64,000 bases of DNA from Diploscapter coronatus (Eukaryota; Nematoda; Chromadorea; Rhabditida; Rhabditidae): contig OZ038423.1 of NCBI GenBank assembly GCA_964036155.1, positions 52,653,249-52,717,248 of the forward strand. The letters are read 5' to 3'. Each line of letters opens with the position of its first letter. The first letter of the stretch is position 1. The notes under the pieces are model-generated. The model worked only from the letters and a program-made list of their open reading frames with translations. It was not told where the DNA came from and made no database searches. A program made the position numbers and the translations under genes. Shown in pieces: positions 33,770-51,365 of this stretch.

Positions 33770-34860
33770 CTCAGGACCGTTTCTCTCGCCAAGTCAATGT
33801 CACTCTTTGCCTGATTTCATCTCGCCTTTTTCCCCCCAAATTACATTCATTTTTCTTCTCCCTTTTTCCGAATTACCTAAGCCTTCTTTCCTTGACTTTT
33901 TCTCCTAATTTCAGGTCTCAAATTTGCGCGTTGCACTCCTTTCCTCTCCTTCCGATCTCAAACCCGTTCAAGACCGAGCCGTCGAGCCATTACTCCTACC
34001 TCTTCTCCCTCTTCTCTCCAATTCACCCTCTTCCTCTTTTCTCTTATCTCCATATCGTTATTTTCGCGCACTTCTCTCCATTTTTCCATCTATCCTTTGA
34101 TTAGGTGAGACCGATTTTCTTTCCCGAAAAACATAAGTTTAGTAAAATAACAAAGAAAAAAATCAGTGGAACTGCATCCGTTCAATTTAACCAGTTCTAG
34201 AAAATTTAATTCGATTCACTATAAGATAACGGGGGACCTGAAATAAAATATCTTGAAGATCAGGGATGTTCGCGGTGCGAAAAAAATCGCACCGCGCCGC
34301 AGCCAAAATTTACTGCACCGCGAAAATCCCCGTTGAAGATAAAAATCTTGATTTAATAACAATAAACAAATGAAGTCGATAGTCAATGATAAAAATAAAA
34401 ATAATTGATGATTTTAGCTGGGTCCGAAGAAAAGCTAAATACTCAACATTTTTATCAAATTTTAAGTTACTTGTACGAGTACGGCACTTACTCGCTAACG
34501 GTCAGAGTAAAAGAATGTAGTGTTGAGAGCGCAGATACGTAATGATTGCAAATGGTTTTGCAAAACTCATAATTTTAGGCAATCTTTCACTTCAAATAAC
34601 CAGATTCGGTATAAATAAGGCATTCGCGAAGAAAATTGAAAAAAAAAATCATTTTTGACCGAGAGAATTAGCTAAAACCAATCAGCTAAACGAGCAAAGT
34701 TTGTACTCCCACGCTGGAAATTATCTTGTGTGTACGCACACTTCCTGATATAGTTTTTTGACCAAAGTCAATTTCTATGAGTGGTTTATCGAATCTGCTA
34801 ATGACTGTTCATGATCCTCGATTTTAAAGGATACCTGCTTTCCATTTTCGAAATTTCAAA
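33770..34860. other. Upstream of the collagen: strand-asymmetric tract and GC-rich hairpin
   Basis: 33770-34100 is strongly pyrimidine-rich on the + strand (purine-rich on the collagen coding strand), which creates a long meaningless open frame. 34271-34296 is a perfect GC-rich hairpin. No gene recognised; it likely contains collagen regulatory sequence. Confidence 0.5.
34271..34296. repeat. Perfect GC-rich hairpin
   Basis: CGCGGTGCGA and TCGCACCGCG pair over ten bases around an A6 loop. A third partial copy, TGCACCGCG, follows 26 bases later. Stands out in a strongly AT-rich setting. Confidence 0.7.
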
Positions 34861-34864
34861 TGAT

Positions 34865-35355
34865 CACTTTTTGAACAAAAGCAAAAAATGAAAAGGGCGG
34901 AGTTTGTGATCTCTAGTCATAGAGAGCGCAAACTCCGTCCCTCTGTGAAACGCGGCATGGCATAAAAAGTGGTAGTATGGGACCCTCAAATAGGAAGCAA
35001 TTCATGTTCAGACTGCGAAGGTATAAAAGGCCCAATCGAGATCGATGATAAATCCAATGAAGCTGATCTGTGTGCCAGGAATCAGGCCGAAACATTCACA
35101 TCCGCGCACCGCCGCGGGGTTTTTGAATTGCGAAAACGTGTTCATTTCGGGGTCCGGAAAATGCCGATTCTTTCGTTCAAAATCAACTTTTATTTGATTT
35201 TTTCTTATCAAAAGTCTTAGTTACCTCCAGAATACATCTTCTTAAACAAAAAATAACAGCGGAACATGGTTCTCGTGAACCCGTTTCCGCTTTTTAATTA
35301 TCCAGCTGATATCCAAAATTGCAGTAGTGAATTCGAAAGAGTAAAAAATATTGTT
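34865..35355 (+). repeat. Dispersed repeat B, copy 3
   Basis: Close match to 25205-25720 and to the reverse of 8110-8425. It lies about 640 bases upstream of the F-box gene at 35993, paralleling copy 2 and the F-box gene at 26223. Confidence 0.8.
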
Positions 35356-35552
35356 TTCCCTTCCTAATGCTGCCTCGTCTTCGCATCAGAAAACATGCTC
35401 CATTGTCAAGCTTTTTCGTCAAATTCTCTTTGGAGAGCATGTTTCCCTCGTTTCGCACCGTTACAGCCACTGGTTAGCGAATTTTCTCCACCAAAATCAT
35501 AATTTTAGCCACATAATGCAATGGTTATCGTAAAAAGTCGCGAATAGTGATG

Positions 35553-35645
35553 ACACAGACTTGCAAATAAAAACCCGCACCTGTGAGCCCGAAATTTGAG
35601 AAAAGATGCGGGTGCGGGTGTCAAATGTTGACATAAGTACAAGTT
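35553..35645 (+). repeat. Dispersed repeat D, copy 2
   Basis: ACTTGCAAATAAAAACCCGC, then ATTTGAGAAAAGATGCGGGT; matches the reverse of 6897-6985. Confidence 0.5.
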
Positions 35646-35992
35646 TAGTGATGAATTGGTTCTTCTTTATCTTTAGCCTGATTCTTTCCCAACTCGAAAG
35701 TTGTGATCATCTTTACAAAATTCCTTATTCTTCACTACCATAAATTCATCTAGCATCTAATATTAGATTTTCGCATTTTCTAAAATTTTCAATCCCCGAA
35801 CGTGAAATATTCACAATTCGTTAATTGCTCTATCTTGTCATTTTCACCAGGTCTGGCCGAAATTTTTTACCGTTTTGGCCAGGCCCGTTTTTTATCGATT
35901 CCTTCATATCCAAAAAATTCGAAGCATTTTCACGTTGAATTTATATAAAATATTCTATCTATGTGACGAAATGTTTTCATTTCAGCTGCAGA

Positions 35993-38900
35993 ATGTTGTC
36001 GGGTCTGCCTACGGAGCTGATTATCATGAGCTGCCAGTACCTGTCATTCAGGGATGTGGATGAACTGGCCTACACCACCAAGCGAATGATGCAGATCGTC
36101 AAGAGAAACGTGCCTCTGGCCCTCCAGCCCCGAATCGAGATGAAAAACATGGCCATCTATCCGTCTTTGAAGAAGAGGGTTTGTAAAGAGGTTCATTTGA
36201 TTTTGTTTCCAAACTTTGCTTCAACTTTATGAAATTTTACAAGCAACAAGTTGCAATGCTTAACAATGGTAAATGAGAAATTCTTACTCGAAAGATACAG
36301 TGTGTTCAAAAGTGTTGCACCACCCATTAATTTTGTTCTGCCTGTTCACCGACTTGCGGTACAATGATCTAGAAGAAAACTTGTTTACATATTGGGATGA
36401 CCAACTCATCAAAGATGTAGAATTTCCAGCCTGGTAGACGCACTGAAATTAGGTGAGTGGACAGGACAGAAATAAATAGATGGTGCAAAACTTTTGAACA
36501 CTGTCTACATTTGAGCGAAGGGAACTCTAAATTAAGCTTCTACAATGTGCATTATTTTCAGAGCAACATCAGATTCGTTGTGGAGTGGAAGAAAATGGCC
36601 GAAATTCGCAAGTCTAGCCGCAACACGGACGATCACATCGAGATTACCCTCAAGCCGAAGATCGATGACGGGGACCTGAAGATCTACGAGGCATTCCTCG
36701 ACTACTACCGATATCGTGAGTCTGCAAAATCATTGAACATTCGAATACAGTTCATGAGGACAACTTTTATTTTACGAAGTGATGAAATTCCTCGTTTAGG
36801 AGCAATTGTAAAAGGCTCTTTTCTGCTTTTATAATTTCTGACATCGCATCAACGTCATGCGATTTTGTGTGTGAATTCTTGATACACTTGACACTGGCGC
36901 GATTTCAGAATGCATGAACTCACTCAAATCGTCTGAGAAATAATAACGTTATCAAGTGCAAGAAAGACAATTCGGCAATTCATCGCTGTATCATTCGTTG
37001 ATTGAAAAACATTCATGAATTTGTTTGGCTTGACCATTCCTTTATTCCTCTTTTCTTTTACTTCTTTTGGTTGAGAATTCTCAAAATACAACAATGATCA
37101 TTTCAACGTTCAGGTTGTGTGGAGCGCGATTACGTGAAGGGACGCCACCTGAACTGGGAGAGGTTCGCCGTGCAGAGGGCGGGCCTCGTCGGCAAGGAAG
37201 AACTCGTTCCACCAATCAATTTCTACTTGTTCCTTGCCAGAGCTGAAATCCACAGAATCGATGTCGTAAGAAACATTCTTTCTTAGCATTTCCAAATGGA
37301 TTGCACTTGATTTGAATGCACAGAAAACTTCTTAATTTGATGTTATTCCTAATTTACAGACCTAGGCAGAGAGCTTAGACCCGATCTTTCGAGCATACCC
37401 CCATCTATGGATCAACCTTCTATAGAAAAACTTTGATTTGAGTACCTCCCCTCCTAGAATTTTTCGTCTTGACTGGAAGTCTGCTAATTCATGAATTAAA
37501 TCAAATCATTCAACACATTTTCTAAAGATTTGACCAATTTTTATCATGCAGCTATCCTCTTTCATCTTCAAATTTGTTTTTTTTTCAGAGAATCGAGGAC
37601 GATATTGATTGGCACCTGACAGAAATGCTGTCGACAGTCCGTGCAACGTTTGTGGAGAAGAAGCTCTACTTCGGCAGCGGACTGAATGCGAAGGTGCTGA
37701 ATGCTGCTGATCAGAAGAGGATCCAGGAGACTAAATTCATCCAGAATGGTTAGTCGTTTTGGTATGGATGGTGTTAAAATTTTCGGATCGTATCATTTTA
37801 CACATATATTAATTCTAAAGCAACTCTTAATCAACTGTAAAATGTCTTAAAATTGGGATTTATTGACTAAAAAGAAGAAATGTTGCATACTATTTTAAAA
37901 CTTACTCTGACCGTCTCCAGCCAGGAAGGAATCAGAAGATATTTCAAGAGAAAATTGTACGAAAGAGCAAGAGAGAAGGACATAGTTAGGAGGAAGAAGT
38001 AGTAGATCCAAAGCTATGAACTTGCAGAAAATTAAGGCATCCTTGTTCTCTTGAAATAATTTTTAATTCTTGAAAATAAATGCAGAGTGACTTTTCTAAT
38101 TTTTTGAATTTTCAGACATCGTGGAGGTGGAATGCAAGGCGACCGCTCAGTTCCTTTCCACCCTCTTCCAGATGAAACACTTCAGCAATGCAGTATGTAT
38201 GCTATTTTATCTTCATTTACTATTCTTTACTTAGAAATTTCTGCATTGAACAGTGATAATTTGAATATTTTCCAAAGGACTCGAAGATTTATCATTCGAT
38301 ATCTTTGAAATGGTACAGTTTTACAGCCTTACAGAATGAGGAAATGGCTTGTGTAAAATAGGAGGGGTTCTGATGAAATAGAAAAAGACTCAATTTTTTC
38401 ACATTGCATATTTCTTCGTCCTGTTTGTTCATGTGCAGTAATGTACTCAAATTGTCGCATAATCTTCAATATCTCGATGAAAAGTCGTTATTCACTCTAC
38501 TGCATAAAGAACAGCTCGATTACTCTGTCATATTTTCAGCGTTGGGAGTTTTACGACTTCGAACAGGAGCATTTCCAGTCGCTCATTCGCTCCTCTGCCA
38601 GATCCGTCACTGTCAAATGTGGAAAGATGCATCTCATCGCTTTCATTTCGGTAAGTCATTCATTAGTTTGAAGAGTAAAGGATTTTGAATCTATTAAATT
38701 CTACCAATGATATCAATAATTCGATGTTTTGAAATATGCGTTGGAAAACAGCATCAAAATAGGAATTTGATACAGTATATGCGGGTTTTTCCCAACACTT
38801 TTGAATACTCCCCATCACTCAGTGCTCAATATTCCTGATCTCATCGGAAACAACAATACGACTACAGGACGGCACCGATTTTTCTGTAATAAGACGACAA

Positions 38901-39569
38901 AATTTCAATAAAAATGACATTATTCTTCTATTGAAAAATAAAAAAAAATCATGCTGCCAGTTTGTAACTATATATCATTTAAAAAATACTTTGTTTCTAC
39001 GTAGTTGCTTTGAATTTCTCTCGGATTCATTCGCGATATTTTAATCTGCTATTTTCAGGATCTGGTGCGCGAGCCGCCCTTCAAGCCGCGTCGCTGGACT
39101 CTGTGGAACGTGAAGATCGAGGAGAAGAGGATGAATTGGAAGGGCATCGAGGCCGTCCTCAAAAATTCGACCGACGTCTCTTCCTGGCATGAACAGCCTG
39201 TTTGCGGATGGCAGAAGAGGTCACTATTTATTATTTTCTAAAAGCAAACTTACAAAAATTGTTGCATAATACTATTTTGGATCGGGAAAGAATCAAAATA
39301 ATACAGCTCTAAATAGGGGAAAGAGTAGTCGAGCTTTCTTCTATTTTTCCTATTTATAGTGGTGCAAAGTTTGGAGAAATTTATTATTTTAAAAAAAATA
39401 AAACGTTATCTAACCATAAAACGCTAACGAATGATGTGTGTTCAGATACAAGATCCGCTCGAACAAGCAGACCTGGAACCTGGACATTCGTCCCACGCAG
39501 ATGAAGATGTGGGTGTCGATTTTCGCCCCGCCCCCTTCCGGCACTTACATCGACATCAAAATTAGCTAG
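35993..39569 (+). CDS. F-box protein, tandem copy 1
   Basis: Eight exons join in frame to about 374 residues. The start ATG at 35993 follows a CATTTCAG acceptor by seven bases (spliced-leader type). Exon 1 (35993-36178) is the F-box: MLSGLPTELIIMSCQYLSF then DELAYTTKRMMQIVKRNVP, the Skp1-binding motif. Further exons carry FVVEWKKMAEIRKSSRNTDD, INFYLFLARAEIHRIDV, an IDWHLTEMLSTVRATFVEKK helix, and end in WNLDIRPTQMKMWVSIFAPP. The C-terminal 300 residues match no domain I can name; in nematodes such regions often form fast-evolving substrate-recognition modules. It is duplicated at 41052-44677. Intron 1 contains a TIR element present in both copies. Intact; no frame breaks. Likely an SCF ligase adaptor with unknown target. 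Confidence 0.85.
36298..36503. mobile_element. Tc/mariner-like MITE in intron 1 of F-box copy 1
   Basis: CAGTGTGTTCAAAAGTGTTG at the left and CAAAACTTTTGAACACTG at the right are terminal inverted repeats with TA at the left edge. The same element sits at 41357-41562 in copy 2, so it inserted before the duplication or was spread by conversion. Confidence 0.75.
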
Positions 39570-39884
39570 ATTTCCTATAGTCAAGACAGCATTTCTAACC
39601 TAATATGTACGTTTTCAGTGCAATTGTTGTTTTTTTCATCTTTAGTTTTCGAGTAACAGGATATGTATATAGTGCGATCTACAAGTTTTATTGTTTTTCT
39701 TTTCTTGTTGTTGTTGTTGTTGACGTTTTGAATGGAAATAAATTATTTAGAAGTAGGGACCACCAGCCATTTTGCCAAATTCACTCTGGTACCATGTTTT
39801 CTACATTTTTCAGGGTCTGAGGTGCCCCTCTAAACATCCCCACCGAAAAAACCGCGAAAAAATACGTTACTGATTAAAAAATTG

Positions 39885-40878
39885 ATTAATTTTAACGCGA
39901 AAAATCGCTCCTTTTCGTGGACAAGGGAAAGGGGCGTGGTTTGACTGCAAAAGGTACTGTGCCCCTCCCCCTTTTCTTTCCCTGCCTCTGGGGATCTTTT
40001 TCTCTGCACTCTCTTTCATTTCAGCATTGGCTTCTTTGACATTTTCGCGGATTATCAGGATCTCAGTAGCTCTACGCAGGATTTTTCTGATTTTTTCATC
40101 GAAGATAGACAATTGACCAACTAATCAAAATATAAAATAAAAAATATGTACCCTTCAAAATATTCCTAGGGCGACCCAATTTAGTAAAGACAAAAAAATG
40201 GTCATTTTGAAATTAATTTTAAAAATATTTTCTGATAAAATTTCGTTTTTTTCTTTCGAGTAGCATAATTAGGGAGTGTCAAATTTTATTTTAGTCAAGT
40301 TTTCAGACGATTTTAACGATCCCTTGCCAAGATACAGTACCGCAAAGGCGAGCATCTATTATTGCCTCGAAAAAATTTGCTCTACGCAGGATTTTTCTAA
40401 TTTTTACATATGTTGTACATATCAGCTAGGTGTACCGATTCATCAAAAAAAATTAAATGTGCCTTTTTTATAACTCGAAATATTAGCATTTTCGTAATTT
40501 GGTGTGCATTTGACGCGCATTTGCGGACTCCTTTCGCACCCAATCAATAAATCGATATCACCACGTGAAAGAGCGGTATCGAATTGTATAGTAGGTATCC
40601 ATAAATGATTAAAAACGAGATATTTGCGATAATCGAAAGGATCACCAACTATGGACAATATTGAATCAAGTGAAAGGGGCGGGGCTTGGCGGTCCCTACA
40701 TTTGGGTGGTATACCATGGGCCTATATGGTAACATGATAAAGTGGTAGCACGGTACTCTAGAAAGCAAAATGAAGTATTTCCCTTCAACTGCTATATCTC
40801 GAAAAGATTTATTGATTTTGTTAGATTTTTGCAAAATTATGAATTTTGAATATTTTTGTGTCATTTTCACCAGGCCTG
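39885..40878 (-). repeat. Dispersed repeat A, copy 2 (inverted), between the two F-box copies
   Basis: Reverse complement of 15105-16085 with a few percent difference and some short indels. Its right end runs into TGTCATTTTCACCAGG, a motif also found at the left edge of F-box copy 1 (about 35838), so the element abuts or overlaps the duplication junction. Confidence 0.8.
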
Positions 40879-41051
40879 CCCAACATTTCAACTTCGGAGA
40901 ATATTTTGATAGTTTCGATTTCGCAATTTTTTTTACGATTTCGGCCAGGCCCGTTTTATCGATTTTTTCATATCTAAAAATTCGAGGCATTTTCACTTTG
41001 AATTTATATAAAATATTCTATGCGATGGAGTGTTCCCATTTCAGCTGCAGA

Positions 41052-44000
41052 ATGTTGTCGGGCCTGCCTACGGAGCTGATTATCATGAGCTGCCAGTACC
41101 TGTCATTCAGGGATGTGGATGAACTGGCCTACACCACCAAGCGAATGATGCAGATCGTCAAGAGAAACGTGCCTCTGGCCCTCCAGCCCCGAATCGAGAT
41201 GAAAAACATGGCCATCTATCCGTCTTTGAAGAAGAGGGTTTGTAAAGAGGTTCATTTGATTTTGTTTCCAAACTTTGCTTCAACTTTATGAAATTTTACA
41301 AGCAACAAGTTGCAATGCTTAACAATGGTAAATGAGAAATTCTTACTCGAAAGATACAGTGTGTTCAAAAGTGTTGCACCACCCATTAATTTTGTTCTGC
41401 CTGTTCACCGACTTGCGGTACAATGATCTAGAAGAAAACTTGTTTACATATTGGGATGACCAACTCATCAAAGATGTAGAATTTCCAGCCTGGTAGACGC
41501 ACTGAAATTAGGTGAGTGGACAGGACAGAAATAAATAGATGGTGCAAAACTTTTGAACACTGTCTACATTTGAGCGAAGGGAACTCTAAATTAAGCTTCT
41601 ACAATGTGCATTATTTTCAGAGCAACATCAGATTCGTTGTGGAGTGGAAGAAAATGGCCGAAATTCGCAAGTCTAGCCGCAACACGGACGATCACATCGA
41701 GATTACCCTCAAGCCGAAGATCGATGACGGGGACCTGAAGATCTACGAGGCATTCCTCGACTACTACCGATATCGTGAGTCTGCAAAATCATTGATCATT
41801 CGAATACAGTTCATGAAGACAACATTTATTTTACGGAGTGATGAAATTCCTCGTTTGGAAGTAATTATAAAAGGATCTTTTATGCCTTTATAATTTCTGA
41901 CATCGCATCAACGTCATGCGATTTTGTGTGTGAATTCTTGATACACTTGACACTGGCGCGATCTCAGAATGCATGAACTCACTCAAATAATGTGAGAAGT
42001 CCAAATGTAGTAATGGTCGTTTCAATGTTCAGTTTGTGTGGAGCGCGACTACGTGAGTGGAAATCGTCTGAACTGGGAGGAATTCGCCGTGCAGAGGGCG
42101 GACCTCGTCGACAAGAAAGAACTCGTTCCGCCAATCAATTTCCACTTGTTCCTTGCCAGAGCTGAAATCCACAGAATCGATGTCGTAAGAAACATTCTTT
42201 CTTAGCATTTCCAAATGGATTGCACTTGATTTGAATGCACAGAAAACTTCTTAATTTGATGTTATTCCTAATTTACAGACCTAGGCAGAGCTTATGCCAA
42301 ATCTTTCGAGCGTACCCATCTATGGGTCAACTTTCTACAGAAAATTTTGATTTGCGTACCTCTTCTCCTATAATTTTTCGTCTTGGCTGAAAGTCTGCTA
42401 ATTCTCATGAATTAAATCAAATTATTCAAAAAGCTTCTCAAAGTTTGACCAATTTTTATCACGCAGCTATCCTTCATCTTCAATTTTTTTCAGAGAATCG
42501 AAGACGACATTGATTGGCACCTGACAGAAATGCTGTCGACAGTCCGTGCAACGTTTGTGGAGAAGAAGCTCTACTTCGGCAGCGGACTGAATGCGAAGGT
42601 ACTGGATGCTGCTGACCAGAAGAGGATCCAGGAGACTAAATTCATCCAGAATGGTTAGTCGTTTCGGTATGGATGGTGTTAAAATTTTCGGATCGTATCA
42701 TTTTACACATATATTAATTCTAAAGCAACTCTTAATCAACTGTAAAATGTCTTAAAATTGGGATTTATTGACTAAAAAGAAGAAATGTTGCATACTATTT
42801 TAAAACTTACTTTGACCGTCTCCAGCCAGGAAGGAATCAGAAAATATTTAAAGAGAAAATTGTACAAAAGAGCAAGAGAGAACATAGTTAGAAAGAGAAG
42901 TAGTAGATCCAAGGCTATGAATTTGTAGAATTGAGGCATCCTTGTCCTCGTGAAATAATTTTTAATTCTTGAAAATAAATGCAGAGTAACTTTTCTTACT
43001 TTATTGGATTCAGACATCGTAGAGGTGGAATGCAAGGCGACCGCTCAGTTCCTTTCCACCCTCTTCCAGATGAGGCACTTCAGCAATGCAGTATGTATAT
43101 GCTATTTTATCTTCATTTACTATTCTTTACTTAGAAATTTCTGCATTGAACAGTGATAATTTGAATATTTTCCAAAGGACTTGAAGATTTATCATTCGAC
43201 ATCTTTGAAATGGTACAGTTTTACAGCCTTACAGAATGAGGAAATGGCATGTGTAAAATAGGAGGGGTTCTGATGAAATAGAAAAAGACTCAATTTTTTC
43301 ACATTGCATATTTCTTCGTCCTGTTTGTTCATGTGCAGTAATGTACTCAAATTGTCGCATAATCTTCAATATCTCGATGAAAAGTCGTTATTCACTCTAC
43401 TGCATAAAGAACAGCTCGATTACTCTGTCATATTTTCAGCGTTGGGAGTTTTACGACTTCGAACAGGAGCATTTCCAGTCGCTCATTCGCTCCTCTGCCA
43501 GATCCGTCACTGTCAAATGTGGAAAGATGCATCTCATCGCTTTCATTTCGGTAAGTCATTCATTAGTTTGAAGAGTAAAGGATTTTGAATCTATTAAATT
43601 CTACCAATGATATCAATAATTCGATGTTTTGAAATATGCGTTGGAAAACAGCATCAAAATAGGAATTTGATACAGTATATGCGGGTTTTTCCCAACACTT
43701 TTGAATACTCCCCATCACTCAGTGCTCAATATTCCTGATCTCATCGGAAACAACAATACGACTACAGGACGGTATTGATTTCTCTATGATAAGACGGCAA
43801 AATAAAAATCATTCTATCGTTTTGTAACTGGCTATATCATTTCAAAAATATCTTGTTTCTACGTAGCTGCTTTGAATTGCTTTCAGATTCATTCGCGATA
43901 TTTTTTAATCGGCTATTCTCAGGATTTGGTGCGCGAACCGCCCTTCAAGCCGCGTTGCTGGACTCTGTTGAGCGTGAAAACCGAGGAGAAGAGCGTGAAC

Positions 44001-44677
44001 TGGAAGGATGTCGAGGCCATCCTCGAAACTTCGACTGACGTCTCTTCCTGGCGCGAACAGTCTGTTCGTGGATGGGATAAGAGGTCACACTATTTACTTA
44101 TTTCCTAAAAGCGAAATTGCAAAAATTGTTGCATATAATAATATTTTGGACCGAAAAAGAGTCAAAATAATACAGCTCTAAATAGAAAGAGCAAAGAATA
44201 GTCGAGTTTTCTTCAACTCTTTCTTATTTATAGTGGTGCACAAAAGTTTGGAGCAATTCATGATTTAAAAAAGTGCTAGGACTGTTATTGAAATATCGGC
44301 TTTTAAAATTTTGTAGGCCTGAATATTACATCAAGTGAAAGTGATTTTAAAAATTTCACCTAAATTACTTCATAAATACGATCAGTGAAATTGATAATTT
44401 AAAGCATGCATTTCTTCAAACTCGTGTGTTAATGCGAGATTATGTACATGTGTATTAGTTTTCTCTACGTTTGAATCTTGATAAAATGAGAAATTTGCAT
44501 GTCTTTTCAATCTTTTATCTTTTTCGGATAAAAACGTTAATGAATGATGTGTTCAGATACAAGATCCGCTCGAACGGGCAGACCTGGAACCTACACATTC
44601 GTCCCATGCGGATGAAGATTTGGGTGAAGCTTTTTGCCCCGCCCTCCGGCAATTACATCGACATCAAGATTAACTAG
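41052..44677 (+). CDS. F-box protein, tandem copy 2
   Basis: Same eight-exon structure, start (ATG at 41052 after a CCATTTCAG acceptor) and F-box as copy 1; about 370 residues. Exon 1, intron 1 and exon 2 are identical or nearly identical to copy 1 by eye. Divergence rises in exon 3 (DYVSGNRLNWEEF against DYVKGRHLNWERF), and is highest in exons 7-8 (SVKTEEKSVNWKDVEAILET; LHIRPMRMKIWVKLF), where amino-acid changes are many. The intron before exon 3 lacks about 145 bases found in copy 1. The pattern suggests recent duplication or gene conversion of the 5' part with faster change in the C-terminal domain, as expected if that domain binds a changing target; this is inference. Intact. Confidence 0.85.
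41357..41562. mobile_element. Tc/mariner-like MITE in intron 1 of F-box copy 2
   Basis: Same element as 36298-36503, at the same intron position. Confidence 0.75.
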
Positions 44678-45258
44678 ATTTGCTCCTATAGACAAGACAG
44701 CATTTCTAACCTAATATGCACGTTTTCAGTGCAATTGTTGTTTTTTTATCTTCAGTTTTCGAGTAACAGGATATGTATATAGTGCGACCTACAAGTTTTA
44801 TTGTTTTTCTTTTCTTGTTGTTGTTGTTTTATCGTTATTCTTCTTGTTGGTTTGTTTTGAATGGGAATAAATTATTTCGAAGTTAATTGAGAAATTGTAA
44901 ATCGATGGGAATTTATGTAGGTTGATATCTAATTTTTTCTAAAAGATTTATTCTCTACTTTTCAGCTACCAATAATCGCTATTCGTCAGATAAAAATGTC
45001 TTCCTACTTCATGATAAAAATGCAAAGCGACTAGGCAAAATGGAAATGTCGGAGAAAAGTCGCAAAATGTAAAAGTGAAATGACAAAAAAGAAACGAGCA
45101 CTAATAATTTACGGGAATAAATAACCGTTGATCTACCAGAGATTTGACTAACAAAGCTGAGAAATGTCGACAATTGACATATTGACAAGATCAGTTAAAA
45201 GAATACTTAGACTGGAAGAAAGGGGAAAATGCCTTGTTGATTGAGTCAGAGGGGGAAT
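44678..45258. other. Intergenic gap between convergent genes
   Basis: Holds the 3' region of F-box copy 2, including a TTG-rich run near 44817 also present near 39705 after copy 1, and a GGAATAAA-type poly(A) signal near 44863. Nothing else recognised. Confidence 0.5.
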
Positions 45259-50394
<5,136 letters not shown>

Positions 50395-51365
50395 TGCAAC
50401 CGAGTCACTAAAATGGAAGAATCAAGGGGAAATTCAAAGGGAAAATGATTTAGATAGATCTCCCGGAATAATATACCGGAATTTGGTTAGTCAGATTTCT
50501 TTCCTAATCCAATAAAACTATATTTATTTTATCATCATCGTATTGCATTATCACGAATTGTTGCAATTCATACCGACTGGTTGCGAGTAGAAGAACATGA
50601 AATAAAAAGAAAAAGGGAACATCATCCATCGAAGAAAGATTCTCAAAATAATCAATGAACAATTCACTTCCTATTACTCTGGTCATCCTGAATCGCTTCT
50701 ACTCACAATTGATGGACATGAACCGTTCCGTTTTAACTATAACCAGGTAACCCACAATTAATCATTATATAAATCGATTACTGATGAAAATTGAAATGGA
50801 AAGGCCTAGCGATAAGAGAAGAATCACAAAACAGGCAATAGATAATGGAAATGACGAAATGAGGAAAAGAAATAAATTATGTCTGAACGATTTTCAATTG
50901 CTGATTGTTGATCCGATAAGAAGTGATGATTAGCCCCACTCTGCAGTCTGCACAGAAATCAGCCGGATTAACAGATTAGTGAATTGTTGAGCCGAGGTGA
51001 GTCAGCTGAAAGGCAACTTTTTCCAAACATTTTCTTCGAAATGGCAATCTTGTTTCAGGAAAAATATTTCGTGTGAATAAAGTAAGTTCGTCTTCAAGTT
51101 CACTTGAAAGCTTGAATAAGTAGAAAGCTTGGATGAAACTGAATTACTTTCAATTCTAAAAGAAGAAAAAGACCCCAATATTTCGGTGAATGTGAAATCG
51201 GAAAGTGTTAACAATCCTTCATAAAAATACTTCGACCTCGATTGAGATTTATTTTAAATTTAACTCTCATCCATCCATAGTACTGACGATTGTAAATCAT
51301 TGAATCATCGGAGATTTGTACCACGCATTGAATGCCACAAGGAATGGGAAACTCGATGGAAGAAT
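50395..51365. other. Intergenic region between SCFD1 and GPI
   Basis: About 970 bases between two genes in the same orientation (-). Contains a minus-strand AATAAA near 51250 that can serve SCFD1, and the GPI upstream region. No exon chain or repeat recognised. Too long for a typical SL2 operon spacer. Confidence 0.55.

Noticed and set aside
33742..34104. 120-residue + strand open frame upstream of the collagen
   Set aside because: Ser/Phe/Pro/Leu composition follows from the pyrimidine-rich tract; no acceptor, no family match.
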